A stretch of DNA of 64,000 nt from Ectocarpus siliculosus (Eukaryota > Sar > Phaeophyceae > Ectocarpales > Ectocarpaceae): positions 122,045 through 186,044 of the forward strand of contig FN649744.1 of assembly GCA_000310025.1 (NCBI GenBank), read 5' to 3'. Position 1 is the first letter of the stretch; the number at the start of each line of letters is the position of its first letter. Shown here one piece after another: positions 1-18,487 of this stretch. A program made the translations under genes and the position numbers. Under the pieces are notes generated by a model. That model was not told the origin of the DNA. It searched no databases and was given only the letters and a program-made list of their open reading frames with translations.

Positions 1-281
1 AACCCCCTAAGGGGGGGGCGGCCCCCCCTTAGTGGGACCCCCAAAAACCCCCCGGGGCTTTCGCCTTGGGTAATGGGAAACCCTGTTCGGGGGAAACCCG
101 GGGGGTTCCCTCCCGGGTTTTTGGGGGTGGGGGGGTAAAGGTCAAAAGGTTTCGGGCAGCCCGGATTTGGGGTCCCCCCCCCCCCCCCCCCCCCCCTCTC
201 CCTCTAACCCTGCCTCTTGCTCGTGCTGTTTCGTGGCTTCGCTTGCCTCGTAACGTGAATGACTTTTCCTTTTGTTCCTAG
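1..281. other. Poor-quality G/C homopolymer edge
   Basis: The first ~200 bases are dominated by long G, C and A runs (a run of more than 20 C at about 174-196). This looks like a low-quality contig end rather than biology. The last ~80 bases are normal sequence with a pyrimidine-rich tract ending in AG at 280-281, which reads as the acceptor for the first LTN1 exon visible here. Confidence 0.5.
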
Positions 282-3200
282 GACGACGGGGGTAGGAGTA
301 ACAGCGGCAGCATCGGGGGGGCGTCAAGGTTGGGCCCCGCCCAAGCAGTCCGGGTGTCTCGCCTCGACCCCCGCAAGCCGCATGACTTAGCCCGTCTGGC
401 CCTCGCCGTCTACTTCAGGTAAGCCTGGTGCCTGGACCCTCCAAGAGATGAGGGTGTATTGCGGCAGAAATATTGTTGTGTGCCCGTAGCGTAGTGCACA
501 GCATGGGTTTGGTTGGTTGGCCTGCCTGGTTCACGGTAGTGTTCGTATACATGTTGGGCGCAGCAGGAAGGGGTATTGTACTGTAATCGGGAAGTGTTGG
601 CGGTGAACACCGTTGTGTCGTCTTGATGCACGAGGGGGTCGGCTGATCATACAACAGTAGCACTGGTTCCTTCGAAAAAAGAAAAAGAGCCTGTACCTCT
701 CGTTGAGAACAACCCTCATCTATAAGGATTGCAGCGGACACTATGACGCAACCTATGAGTAAATCAGCCCAGCATCATGCATGCACGCAGCATTTAGGCC
801 CGCCACGTGTTCCAAAAAAATTTTTACACTGCCTAGGCGAAAGAGGCAATGGCAGGAGCTGGATGCATGCTCACGAGTCCCCCCCCCCCCCCGCTGCTCC
901 CGATGTTGTGTTGGCACCATGTGGAAACCTCTGGTTGGCGTTTGCAGGACGGTGCACGTGTTCCCGGCTCTAAGCAGGTCCTGGTGGTCAGATGATTGTG
1001 CCAGAGGTCTCCGGGTGTGGGTTGCGGACTTCACGAAGAGGTAAAGACCGGGTGCCTGATCAAGAGGTACATGTACTAGATGCATTGTGACTTCACGAAG
1101 AGGTATAGCCTAATCAAGTGGTACAAATGTACTCGGTGTGTTGTAACGGTCCATTGGAGGTACTTGAAACGGTCCATTAGAGGTACCCGCACGCCGTGTG
1201 AAGGTACAGTGCTCGTGTGATCCCATAGAGGTACTAGAATCACCTATTATATCAGAGGTACTCGCACCGCTCACTTGCGGGAATCGTAATGTCCAGACGA
1301 GGTACAGTACTGACGTATACCTGTGTTATCGTTAGGGAGTTCTTTAGGGAAGGGGGGGGGCTGGACGCTGGGGGCACGGATTGAGGGAAAATGAGATCAA
1401 GTCGCCGCTGTAGGACACTCTACATTGTCAGGAGTCTCAGGCAATGCATAGCATAGCATAGCATAGCAAGGTTAAGGTTAAGGTTGGCGCGGAAGGCGCT
1501 CCCCAGTAGACCGTGCTTCTTCTCCTTCGTGTTGCAGTTTTTGGCTGTTGTTGCTTTTTTGCATCACAGGGCTACCGCATCTTGTGTAGATACCTATTTC
1601 GAAGCGTGACTGACTGCTACAGCTGAGTCGTTGGCATTTCAGAACCGCTCTTGGGCGCGGTGTGCGTCCTGCGTCTCTCCCTCTCTTGTGTCTCTCCACG
1701 CTCTCTCTTCATTCTCCCTCTTTCCCTTGCACTTCTCTGTCTCTGTCTCTGTCTCTCTCTGTCTGTCTCTGTCTGTCTGTCTCTCTCTCTGTCTCTCTCT
1801 CTCTCTGTCTGTCTCTCTCTCTCTCTCTGCCCTTACTACTGTGCGTGTCCGTTGTCGGCGCCATGACGGAATACAGACACGTGAGCCCCGCACTCATCCA
1901 GATCGAGGCCCAGATCATCACCAGGGCCACCGACAAGGGGGTCTGGGATGACGGCGGGGAGATGAGTGTTAGGGCGAGTGCTAACTCGAGGCAGGCAAGT
2001 GCTGTTCAATAGAATAGTCTGGTTGTGTGCCGAATGTGTTGCCGGGATTCAAATCATTGTTGTTGTTGTAAGCTCTACCATGTAGGCTAGTAGCACAGCG
2101 CGTTCTTTTGACGCGTTCGTTACGTTTTGGACGTGTGCTCAAGTTGGGACCACCGGTGGAACGTTAACGTTTTCCCCGTTCCTTCCTGGCCTGTTTTTGC
2201 TCTCTTTTTTGCTCTTTTTCCCCCTCCTTTTCCCCTTATTTCTTCTTGTCTGCGTGCCGGCGATACAAAAGATTGAGAGACGAGTTATTTGGTCAGACCC
2301 TTCCTTCCATGGGGCAGATGACACCAGTCGGTTTACATCAAGTTCATATCAGAATCACCAGCAATGTGAAAAGAGGGAATCGTCCTCGACAGACGTTGGG
2401 GAGATTGTATCTTTATGAAGGTGGTCTCCACAGCAAGTTCATCTCAATTAAAAAAGAACCAGTCTCTCGTATGCTACTGCCACGGGCCACGGTAGTAAAA
2501 ATGTATGGCACTGTCAACTCGAACCAATCAGGTGGTGGCCTCGTACCTGAAGGAGGAGTGTACACTGGAGGCCGTCATTCAGCTGCCGCCGGATTACCCG
2601 CTGAGGAATGTCGAGGTCACCTGCAGCAAGAGGATGGGGGTCTCCGAGAGCCGGTATGAATTGTGGTTATTGCTGCAGTGGGGGTTGGGTGCTGGTTGTA
2701 CCGGCCTTTCTGGCTTACACAAATCGGGTGAGGAGCCTGTTATTGATAATCCGACCCAGAACAAAATCCCAGCGCCTACGTACATCCTCGAAACTTTGAG
2801 GAAAGCCCGGAAAGTCGCTCGCCTCACGGGTATACCTAAAATGTATGATACCTGCTTCCCTGTCTCTTTGCACCTCGTGTGTGTATTTTTTTTTGTGATG
2901 TTTTGCATGCGATATTTCTCATCCTCCATAGCTCCTCGAACTTCATTCGTCTTGTTCCTCATCACCATCGTCTCGTTCCTCATGACCATCGTTTCGCGTT
3001 GATTGGTGTATTTTGACCCCTGTCTCTCTTAGTAAAACAGTATGGGCCTTACCAAGGGTTGCTCCTCTTTATTTGAAAAAATACATATAGTCAAAGAGAA
3101 TACCCTTTCGAGGTATGTAGTACCACAGCAGTCGAAGGGCATGGGTTGGAGTCTTAGTCTTTGCAGTCTCTGTGGTCGCATCTCTCGCCTCCCACCGAGT

Positions 3201-4257
3201 GACCAACCTCATCCTCAATCGCAAAATCCTATCATAGTTTCGAACGTCGTGTACACCTTGTCCACTTGCGCGTTCGAATGGGTCAATGTCGATGTCAATC
3301 ACAGGTGGAGGCAGTGGGTTCTACAGATCGTGACGCTCCTCTCGCTTCAAGACGGCTCGGTGCTCGATGCGGTAATGATGTGGAAGAAGAACGTTGACAA
3401 GGTGATCGCTCATTTGTTTTTGCAGACGCGTTGCTGTTCCTGGTTGCGATATGCGTAGTAGGTGACCACGGTTATGGTTGAGACAGGTGTCGAGAATCAT
3501 CGCCATCGTTGAGACAGATGTAGAGAATCATCATTATCGTTGTCGACGTGGTTGAGCTGGTACACGTCCAAGTGCAAGGAGGTCCCTTGTTGCTGCTTTT
3601 GTTCCGCCGCTTCCGGCCGTCTCTGCATCGTTCGGTGTTCTTGAAAACAGAAACGAGAAAAAATCTGCGTCCTTGTCAACTCCCCCCCGCCAGGGAGACA
3701 AAAACAGACAGATAGACCCAATTTCTCAACACAAAAAAATTAAGGATGACACTCCGATGGTGCTCCGTTGTACACCATGGGGTACTCGCCTGGCACGCAC
3801 ACGCGATTCGTTTTCCGGTCGGTATTGCCGTAGCTCTTAGATCCCACAAACCCTACGTACGGTGCGGTCTTCTTGCGTCTCTAGCTCAAGAGATTCAGCT
3901 TCGTCGTCTAACAGCGGCTCACGTTCCGAGTATGACTTTTTTCTGTCATACTTGTGTTGTCGTGGCCCGTCGGTGAATTGACGCTTGCTTGTCAAAGAGA
4001 AAGCAACACCATACGGCACATGAACAATGCCTGAACACGCGTTGGTTGGCGACGTTTGGAATGTACCCCCGCGACTTTGACGGCAGGAGTTCGAGGGCGT
4101 GGAGCCGTGCGTTATCTGCTATTCCGTGCTTCACCCGAAGAGCATGGACCTTCCCCAGATGACCTGCAAGACGTGCAACAACAGGTAAGGAGCCATGCCG
4201 TCGTCGCCGTTGTCGCTGTCGTTGCTGTTGCCTTTGTGTTTGGTGTAGGAGTGTTGT

Positions 4258-4297
<40 letters not shown>

Positions 4298-4828
4298 CGT
4301 CGTTGCTGTTGCCTTTGTGTTTGGTGTAGCACCACGGGAGGAACGCGGCGATTAGACAAGAATCCGTGTTTGGGCCTTCCTCTTATGTAGCACCAGCTCA
4401 TGCCCCCCAAAACATGCCGGGAGGTCTAGTGTAGACGTCGACGGCAATACTAAATGGTGATGGCTTCTCAAATTGCGGCAACGTCTCCGTGTCCCTGAAG
4501 GGTGAGTTGAAATACGCACGCGACCGTTTTGCGCAAAGCCCGCTTTTAACTGCCGCCCCAGCCGTCTTGATCGGTATTTGGGTGTAAGCTCAGCAAAGTG
4601 AGCGACCTCGCTATCTCATCGTTTTTCGTGTATTTGTCGCTTCTTCCTCTTGCTAGTTATTCGCGTTCCATGGCATTTCTCTTCTGTGTCGTTTCTAACC
4701 CCCGCCCCCGTCTTCTGTCTCTGTCTTCTTTTTTTTGCTTGCTCAGGTTCCACTCCAGCTGTCTATACAAGTGGTTCCACACGAGCCACAAGAACAAATG
4801 CCCCATCTGCCAGCAGACGTGGGCGTGA
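282..4828 (+). CDS. LTN1: Listerin E3 ubiquitin ligase, 3' (C-terminal) part
   Basis: Listerin ubiquitinates stalled nascent chains on the 60S subunit in ribosome-associated quality control. Exons by phase: 282-418, 948-1040, 1877-1994, 2532-2653, 3305-3401, 4087-4184 and 4747-4828, giving 248 residues and a TGA; the N-terminal HEAT region lies outside the window. The order matches the family's C-terminus: [12 protein letters not shown], then FTKR/HVSPAL, then the RWD-like core with [10 protein letters not shown] and KRMGVSESR, then [12 protein letters not shown] and MMWKKNVDK. The RING follows: [18 protein letters not shown] and CPIC, with the chain ending four residues later as in other listerins. 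All RING Cys/His ligands are present. The intron after 1994 begins GCAAGT, a GC-AG type donor. Introns hold a donor-like repeat array and two microsatellites. The first exon is the least certain; identity of the rest is firm. Confidence 0.95.
1030..1312 (+). repeat. Degenerate tandem array of 5' splice-site-like motifs
   Basis: The end of LTN1 exon 948-1040 and its donor (CTTCACGAAGAGGTA) are duplicated about 60 bases downstream at 1091-1105. Further degenerate copies follow, with AGAGGTAC or close variants near 1064, 1118, 1155, 1180, 1203, 1227, 1255 and 1300. A second sub-repeat, ACGGTCCATTRGAGGTAC, occurs twice near 1146 and 1170. The array lies wholly inside the intron. Confidence 0.7.
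1735..1830 (+). repeat. (TCTG/TC)n microsatellite
   Basis: Mixed CTCT and CTGT repeats in the LTN1 intron just upstream of the acceptor at 1875-1876. It produces long spurious open frames on both strands. It may also serve as an extended pyrimidine tract for that acceptor. Confidence 0.85.
4219..4329 (+). repeat. (TTG)n microsatellite between two direct repeats
   Basis: About 15 TTG units at roughly 4252-4297 in the last LTN1 intron. They are flanked on both sides by the same ~29-base sequence, which contains GTTGCTGTTGCCTTTGTG (about 4220-4248 and 4301-4329). The arrangement suggests slippage or tandem duplication rather than insertion. Confidence 0.8.
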
Positions 4829-7084
4829 ACTGGAACCTTCCTCTCTCCCTGCCCGTGGTACCCACCCGCTGTCCTGTCCTGTCCTGTCTTTTTTCGATCT
4901 TATTTTATCGCTTGGTCCCGATGGGGAAAACACACTAAAGGCCAGGATGGATAACCACGTCCGTTGTCATAGAATCAAATCTATAGTCTACGTCAATGTG
5001 CGCTTGGCAGTATCGTACCGTGTACGTGAGAAAATCGGGGAGGGGCGGGGGGGGCAAGGAGTACAAGATGCTGTTGTGCTGATGTGGGTTCCTTCTTGAT
5101 GATTTACGAGTTCGTTCGTGAGAAATACTGTCTTCCTTTTAGGCGAGTTCTAATCCTGGGAGAGATTGAGGACCCACCAAATGTTTCGGGCGATGTCCAG
5201 TGTCTGTCTGCACTAAACACACATTACCACGAAGCACCGCAAGCACCCTGCCTGTTGGCCGTCCGCCAGCCGTGTGCGCCGGCACGTTGTGTATTGTGTT
5301 GTGCTGCTACTGCTGTACAATGTGTTGTGCCGGAAGTCTCGCCACGATAAGCGCTAGGCTAAAGCTCGCAGCGTTTGAGCTACAATCGATTGGGATGGAA
5401 ACTTAACAAAGAGAGTAGGTGTGGTCTAGAGCTGGGTGGCCAAGTCTTACTCTACTTAGTGTGGTAGAGCCACCGGAAGACACCTGGCTGACATGACTCT
5501 AGACAAAATATAGCCCGCCTTGACATTGTGGTGGAAAAGGCCGTGACTAACTCATGAACACAGAGCAGAATCTAGAGTAGTCTAGTACCAATGGTGGGTG
5601 CTCTCAAGATCAAGACTTCTGAAGAGGGGCACACTACTCTGAAAACGATCTGTATCACCGGTATTGGACGGCGGGTAGCTAGAGTAGTTTAATGAGGATG
5701 CGGTGGAGCGTAAGCTATGTAGCGTGCGTACCGTGGATGGATGTAAGAAGGAATTTTTATGGTCCGATTCGTCCGTTCATTGGTGCATTGTCTCCAGTCT
5801 TGCCCTCGTTCTGAAGACCCAACTGTGCAGTTGGAGTTGTTTTGGTTTGTGATGAGGGTTGGGTGGGTGTGTCTTCTTCTCTTGTGCTGTGCTGTAGTGC
5901 TGCTCGCGTGTTGTATTCTTTCGTTGCGGGAGGTATTTGGGTGAGCTTCAACCGACGTGATATTATTCGTCATCATCACCTCGTGCGGCCGTGGTGTGGT
6001 CTAGTGTGAGGTGGTTCGTCTTTTCGCAAAGACGCAAAAACTCGCAGAAATACAGTACTTACGTAGTTTCGAAGTTTCGGTTTCGGCCAACCAATGAACG
6101 GAAAAAGCTCGCTCGGTAGTCTAAGAGTCCACCAAGATTACGGCGTTGTTTCTTCCGCCTTGGTCTGGTTTGAGAGTTTGGACGAGGCCACCAGTCTCAC
6201 AGCGTACACTGTCTGTCGCTCCTTCGTACCCAACCACATGGGGGAGAAATCGAGAAATCAACCACAGACGACTGACGAAGAATGGAAAGGCTAGCACCAG
6301 CATGATGCAATCGTTTGCCCAAGGACACATGGATGTTGTGATATCGTGCGCGAGCCGTCGTCCACGGCTCGTGGTTGTGGTGGTGCTACACTACTCCCGG
6401 GACTGCTGTTTATACGGGAGTGCGACACGTCTCACGTGCGGAGCCAGATATTGGCCGTTTTTGCAATGTATCGTGTTCGGCACGCCCTTCGTCCCGTCTG
6501 GTAGCGGCCGAAACATCACGCCACACACCACTGCATAGGTAGATGGTAAGGCAATGACGCTGATGCGGGAAAACCAATGCCTTCATGCCTCCGCTTCGAC
6601 ACGAAACGACACAAAAAAAGCCGCAGTGAACCCTCTTCGGTGAAGGAATGTTGGAATTAAACGAGTCACGCTCGACTCTCGAGCCCGTACAAGCGCTGCC
6701 GCAGTCAACAATCTACCACAACCGTCCCCCTGAACCAACCCACGACAGAAAAACCGACCTCAAACCCAAACGGCAGAAGCCAGCCACTCTGCTTTAGAGG
6801 CAGGCACTCCCAGAGGAAATTTTGGCAAAAAGGAAGGGAAACAAGACTCCCGCAAAAACGGGGGATGGGGGGACAATAAAACCGTTTTCAACCCCCCCTT
6901 TTTTTCCCGGCCCAGACCCCCCCCATTCCGAAAAAACGGGGAAAAAATAGGGAAAAGCCCCAGGGCCCCCCCCCCCCCCCGTGATGCTCATCTCCTACGA
7001 ACGCCCCGCACGATTAAGGCTGTAGGGCATACGTCTGCCGCCCTTCGGCGGACAGTCGGAAAGCAACAGAGCGAGAGAGATAAC
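4829..7084. other. Intergenic region between convergent LTN1 and RPL29
   Basis: Both neighbours end into this interval, so it should hold two 3' untranslated regions and terminators. Open frames are short and show no recognisable protein or spliced coding signal. At 6830-6980 there is a homopolymer-rich patch (runs of A, C, T and G) resembling the poor sequence at the window start, so local order there should not be trusted. Confidence 0.5.
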
Positions 7085-9583
7085 TTATTCCTCCGCCTTA
7101 ACTCGCTTGGAACCGTTGTACTTCTTGGCGAATTTCTGCACGGAGGGCGCGGTACAAACAAGGCAATCCGGAAGGAACAAACGGGGGCAACACCGGGCGG
7201 GAGGGGGATGATGAGCATTCATGGCAACACGTGTCAAAGAGAGCAGTTACGTGTGTATGGTAATTTTCGTGTCTTGATGACATAACCTTCCGGACTGCGA
7301 GGCATGAAGAGATGTCCCGGTTCCCGTTGCGGAATGTAGCCACGCAAAATTCGCAAACTGTTGCTTTCGTGTGGTGATATAACCCTGGGCCGTAGCTCCT
7401 CAAGAGAGAAGGAAACGCCGTGACGGTATGGCACGGTGTGCTATGGCAGAAGCGGCGAGCGACAGGAGCAGACATAAATGAAAAGCCCCAGAAGACAGAC
7501 ACACCAAAACCTGAACGACGGCGGCGTTCCCAACTGACTTGCATTGAACGTTTCTTGGCGTGGAAAAAGTCATGCATTTACATGAATCATGTCTGCAAAC
7601 CTGTTTACCCCCATGCCATCGAAGAGGGACCACGCAGAATAAATGTATTACACCACCCGATGTCGCTCGCTTGGATGTGGTCTGCTTCTATTTCAGGACT
7701 TGTGCCTGCAAGGATCCCCGAGCGCTTAGCCCGATAAAACAGACCCCCCACCACCACCACTTCGCGGTGCCCTCTCTGACCAAGGGTTCCTTGTGGCCAC
7801 GTTAGTACATAGGCTTCCTGCAATTGTGCCGCCAAATTCCCAAAAGTGGCTTTAGAGGGGGGGTTCTGGCTGATTCCCAGTCTATCATCAAGACACGTTT
7901 GCCCCTAGGTTCTCGCTGTGGTGAGCCCATCAACCTAGCACCGCCCGCGGACGCGCAGACGACATAACGTAGTTCCAGCGGCAGGGTCGGGTCAAGTGCA
8001 AACTGGCCCTGACGAGGGAAGAGCAAGTCGCGGTTCTTTAGCATCGTGACCAACGGAGGGCACCAGCAGCAACCGCAGCTGGAGGCTGTGGCCCATGTGG
8101 CGCCGGCGATGACTGAAGGGCCAAGGACCGTGTTATGACGTTTGCGCGTCCGCGGGTGGTGCTAGGTTGATGGGCTCACCACAGCGAGAACCTAGGGGCA
8201 AATGTGTCTTGATCATAGACTGGGAATCAGCCAGAACCCCCCCCTCTAAAGCCACTTTTGGGAATTTGGCGGCACATTTGCAGGAAGCCTATACCACCGC
8301 AGCAGTAGCGCTACATAAGATTTCTTACCGACATTCAAAAGAAAACGGATTCTTGTCCACTCATACTTGCCGACACACTGTTCGGGCATTGATCTCTGTC
8401 ACACACAGCACATCTAGCGGCTGGCATCGATCGCTCGTCAAATCTCGCACCGCCAGCGCGCTCGACACAAATATATCAGATTTAGCCAAGATGAGAAAGG
8501 GGAAATATCGATCGAATGGCCGGAGAGGCGACAACACGTAGTTGGAGTTGGGATTTTTCGTCTAAGGGTGTCGAGTGGTGCCAGTTTGTTCACTACCCTG
8601 TCCTGCCACCTCTCTCATCATCATGCCTGCCTACATGGTCAGAGGGGATGCAAATACGCACTAGTAGTGCCGAGGAATTATTTCCGCCGCATTCCCGGGT
8701 GGAAACCCGCGACACAACGAGTTTTGTTTCGTCCAGCGTTGCTGTGTGATACGCATAAGAAAAACGTCTTTTCGACAAGCGCGGCCGATGCCAGTTCAAC
8801 ACAGACGCATATGCATACGTTGTCTTTCCACCCGCATTTCTCGGCACAGATGGCGCACGATGGGGGGATCACAAACCTTACCTGGTTACGGAGGAACTTG
8901 GGGTCCATCTTCAACACGGCCAAAAGCGGGTATTCACCAAGCAGTAGTCACCGACACCAACACCACGACAATCGTCCCCATCCGAAGAAGAGCAGGCAGG
9001 GAGGGGGCCCATCGCGGTCGTGCAGCATGAAACCGTCACGTCGCCGTCCGCCGCAAAATCCATTTCCGATCAAAATTCAATCACCAGCAGGATAGGAAGG
9101 ACGCGAGGGAGGCCAAGGATGGGCCAACAACGTAAAAGTCGGTGCCGTTAGTGGCGGTAGAGAGAGTGAGAGAAAGTCGCAAACTCACGAACGCCTTGGT
9201 CAACCAGAGAGTGTATTCGACCGCCACCATCACCATCGCGTAGTGTAGTGTGCCACGCATGAGCTGACGCAGAAGATACCCCATGTGTGCATGCAACAAA
9301 ACAAAACGCCCTTCCGACAATCCCGGCTACACGCTGTTGCAATCTCCCTTCAGGATTTTTACGACGTCAGGCATCATCGATCATGTCCATCGTTTCCCAC
9401 GTGACCCCCCTAAAAACCGGGGTGTCAACGACGGACCTGAGCAAGGCACTAAGCTACGTGAGTGCGGTAAAATAGCGTGGTCTCGCTTACCCCCTTCATG
9501 CTCTTGTACTTGTGGTTCGGCGCCTTCTTGATGCCGTTGACGTGGTCCTTGAAGGTGGCGTTGCGCCCGGTGTGGTGCTTTTG
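7085..9583 (-). CDS. RPL29: 60S ribosomal protein eL29 (first codons not found)
   Basis: A small basic protein of the large ribosomal subunit. Minus-strand exons, in reading order: 9583-9491 (start approximate), 8908-8882 and 7135-7085. The first ends with FKDHVNGIKKAP and HKYKSMKG before a GTAAGC donor. The middle exon is only 27 bases and encodes MDPKFLRNQ, the family signature. The last encodes KFAKKYNGSKRVKAEE and a TAA. All joins are phase 0. The family usually begins MAKSK or similar before HHT/NHT, so an upstream exon of about four or five codons is missing; I searched up to about 11.7 kb and did not find it. Intron 2 (7136-8881) contains a 484-base inverted-repeat element. As in other eukaryotes, the gene is broken by an intron very near its start. 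Confidence 0.9.
7809..8292. mobile_element. Inverted-repeat (foldback) element in RPL29 intron
   Basis: Two 161-base arms (7809-7969 and 8132-8292) are near-perfect reverse complements around a ~160-base unpaired centre. Each arm read outward from the centre gives a similar peptide containing MGSPQREPRGK and IDWESARTPP with few changes, so the arms may derive from a duplicated coding fragment. I see no transposase and no clear target-site duplication. A non-autonomous foldback element or a local inverted duplication are the two explanations. Confidence 0.7.
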
Positions 9584-11780
9584 CTGCTCAACGAGAGAGG
9601 GTATGCAGACAGGCAGAGAGTTAATCCCCGCACAGAGTAACAAACACGTTGCCAACAGAGTCAGCCCCTCCATTGGCCAAGCATCCACCAATAATAACAT
9701 CACAACAGCAGTGATTTTCACTACGCACATGTTTTACACAGACAAGTGGCTTTCGTGCTGGTCAACCCGTAGCGATCGTAGCCTTTAAGAGACGAAATGG
9801 CCGCATACCCAAAACCCACGGTTCCCGCTGGTGTTGCTGATCCAGCAGCCTTGAACAAAAAGGTCCTCAGTCTAGCACTCGGTACCTATGAGCACATCTT
9901 CTCCGCAGGAGACATTTTGCATGGGAAGGTCTTGTTTCGCTAAGGCGAGGTTTACGCAAAAATCCAGCACCGCTTCTCTAGATGAACATCGTTGTCGTGC
10001 CAGCCACAAATCCCGATGTCGTTCCAAACACGCTTCCCAACGCGGGGCATGGAACTCCTCCCACAGCATCAGCATTGCCTACAACAAGCTTTGCGTTCGG
10101 ATGCTTATAACAACGCCACCAACAGTAGTAGCGGGCCCATGACTTTTGCAGTAGAGGAGCGCAAGTACTTCTCGTTGATGGCGTGGTCATGGGAAAACTG
10201 CTCAATACATTATCTTGCATCCCACGTCAACAGCCCATTGCGGTGTCGACCCTCTACTGGTCAACGGGCCACTTCCCAAAAAAGGATTATGCCCACGATG
10301 GAGCTGTGTGCCTCACGCAGGTCGGGTCACCTCGCACGACAACCTCGACGCGGCCTGTCATTGGTGCAACGAAACCTTGGCGACCTGCCACACCTCCAAT
10401 GGAAAAAAACTCCACACCGCTCTGTTGGCACACCGCTAATTACGGTGTGCCAACATAGCGGTGTGGAGCTTTTTGTCCTTGGAGGTGTCGCAAGTCGCCG
10501 GCGTTTCGTTGGGAAGGCGCGTCGAGGTTGTCGCGCGAGGTGACCTGCGCTAAGCACGCAGCTCCATCGGCCTTGGCATATCCTTTTTTGGGAAGTGGCC
10601 AGTTGACAAGTAGAGGGTCGACACTGCAACGGGCTGTTGACATGGGATGCAAGAGCAAGCAGAAGTAGATCATAGAGGCTTGAAGGGTGGACTACGGAAT
10701 TCATCTACAGCAGCCGTCAACGATTGACAATGCCGGGCTTGGCACTGCTGGTGTGAAAGCCTGGCAATCACAAATGGAATGTCCAATGGTGGTTCCCGTC
10801 TTGTTGGAAAGGGTTAGCCCGAGAGCGTCACTGCTTCCAATGACAGCAACAGTAGTACTTCTTCGTTGTCAATGCAAGTACATGAGAAGTATTGCTTGTG
10901 CCCGAACGGAGCAAGGCGTAGCAGAAGCGGTCTAATCTTGAGACAAACATCGTGTGCTGTGGGTAGGAGCTGCAGATGCATCTGTGAGATTTCAGCGCAC
11001 CTTTCTTGCCTAAGTATGCACGAGTCGGCGTCGGCGTAAGATCAACAGAGTAGGCTGATCTGACTGGCACGCATGGATAACACCACTAGGAGAAGCTGGG
11101 CAAACCATAGGTCGACAACACGGCAAGTTCACTGCTGGTGTTGTGAAACACCTGGTGTTGGCCTCGTCTCGCCTCTCGTCCACTCAACACCAGATGGACG
11201 AAGATGCAAATTGCTGTATCCAAGCTGCCTAAGGCCTAGGCTTTGAACCAAACATGCATCAGGCAGGAGTGTATTACCCATTGCCGATGGGAACCAAGCA
11301 TGCAGAGGCACACACTTGCTCTCTGGATGAGAAAGGCTAGCAAAGCGTAGGGCGGTGGGACAAGCAGGCCGCTCTGAGCGAGCAAATCGCATCCGCACAA
11401 AGTCACATCCAGCAAACCGCGAAAAAAGAGTGAAGGGCACTTTGTTCAAGTCTACGAACTCGCACACTGCATCCTCGCACCTTAACCATCCTTGAGCTTT
11501 GGGGGGCGGATTTGAAGGGGCTTCCTTGGGTCCGGTGACCACCAACCGCGCCAGAGAGCACCACAGCGGCTAGGCCCCCGACCACCATTAATCATGGGGG
11601 GGGTGCATACATTCTCCGAAACCCCTTCGGAGATTGCGGAGATTCTACGTGCCGATTCCCAGCTTCCAACACAACACAGCGGAGATCCCGCATGCTCAAA
11701 CCTCCAGTCTCTCTGCTCTCTGTACCTCCCACATCCCACATAAATCATCCTGCTGTCAATGTACTCCAGTGATTTATACT
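9584..11780. other. Intergenic region between divergent RPL29 and F-box/SPRY gene
   Basis: This should contain the RPL29 promoter and first exon and the F-box gene promoter. The main recognisable structure is the 440-base palindrome at 10214-10653. Just upstream of the F-box start lies a short hairpin (CTCCGAA...TTCGGAG near 11615-11635). Other open frames here show no recognisable protein. Confidence 0.45.
10214..10653. mobile_element. Near-perfect 440-base palindrome with 7-base loop
   Basis: Left arm 10214-10435 and right arm 10443-10653 are reverse complements with scattered mismatches and small indels. They are separated by CTAATTA (436-442). The tip stem, CACACCG/CGGTGTG, is perfect. 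A transcript across it would form one very long hairpin. No coding capacity is seen. It could be a foldback or MITE-type element, or a long-hairpin small-RNA source. Confidence 0.75.

Positions 11781-18487
<6,707 letters not shown>

Noticed and set aside
1639-2012. Long Ser/Leu/Arg/Glu open frames on both strands
   Set aside because: Produced by the TC/TCTG microsatellite; only the short LTN1 exon 1877-1994 is real. The 14130-14705 frames are the same kind of artefact from the GA repeat.
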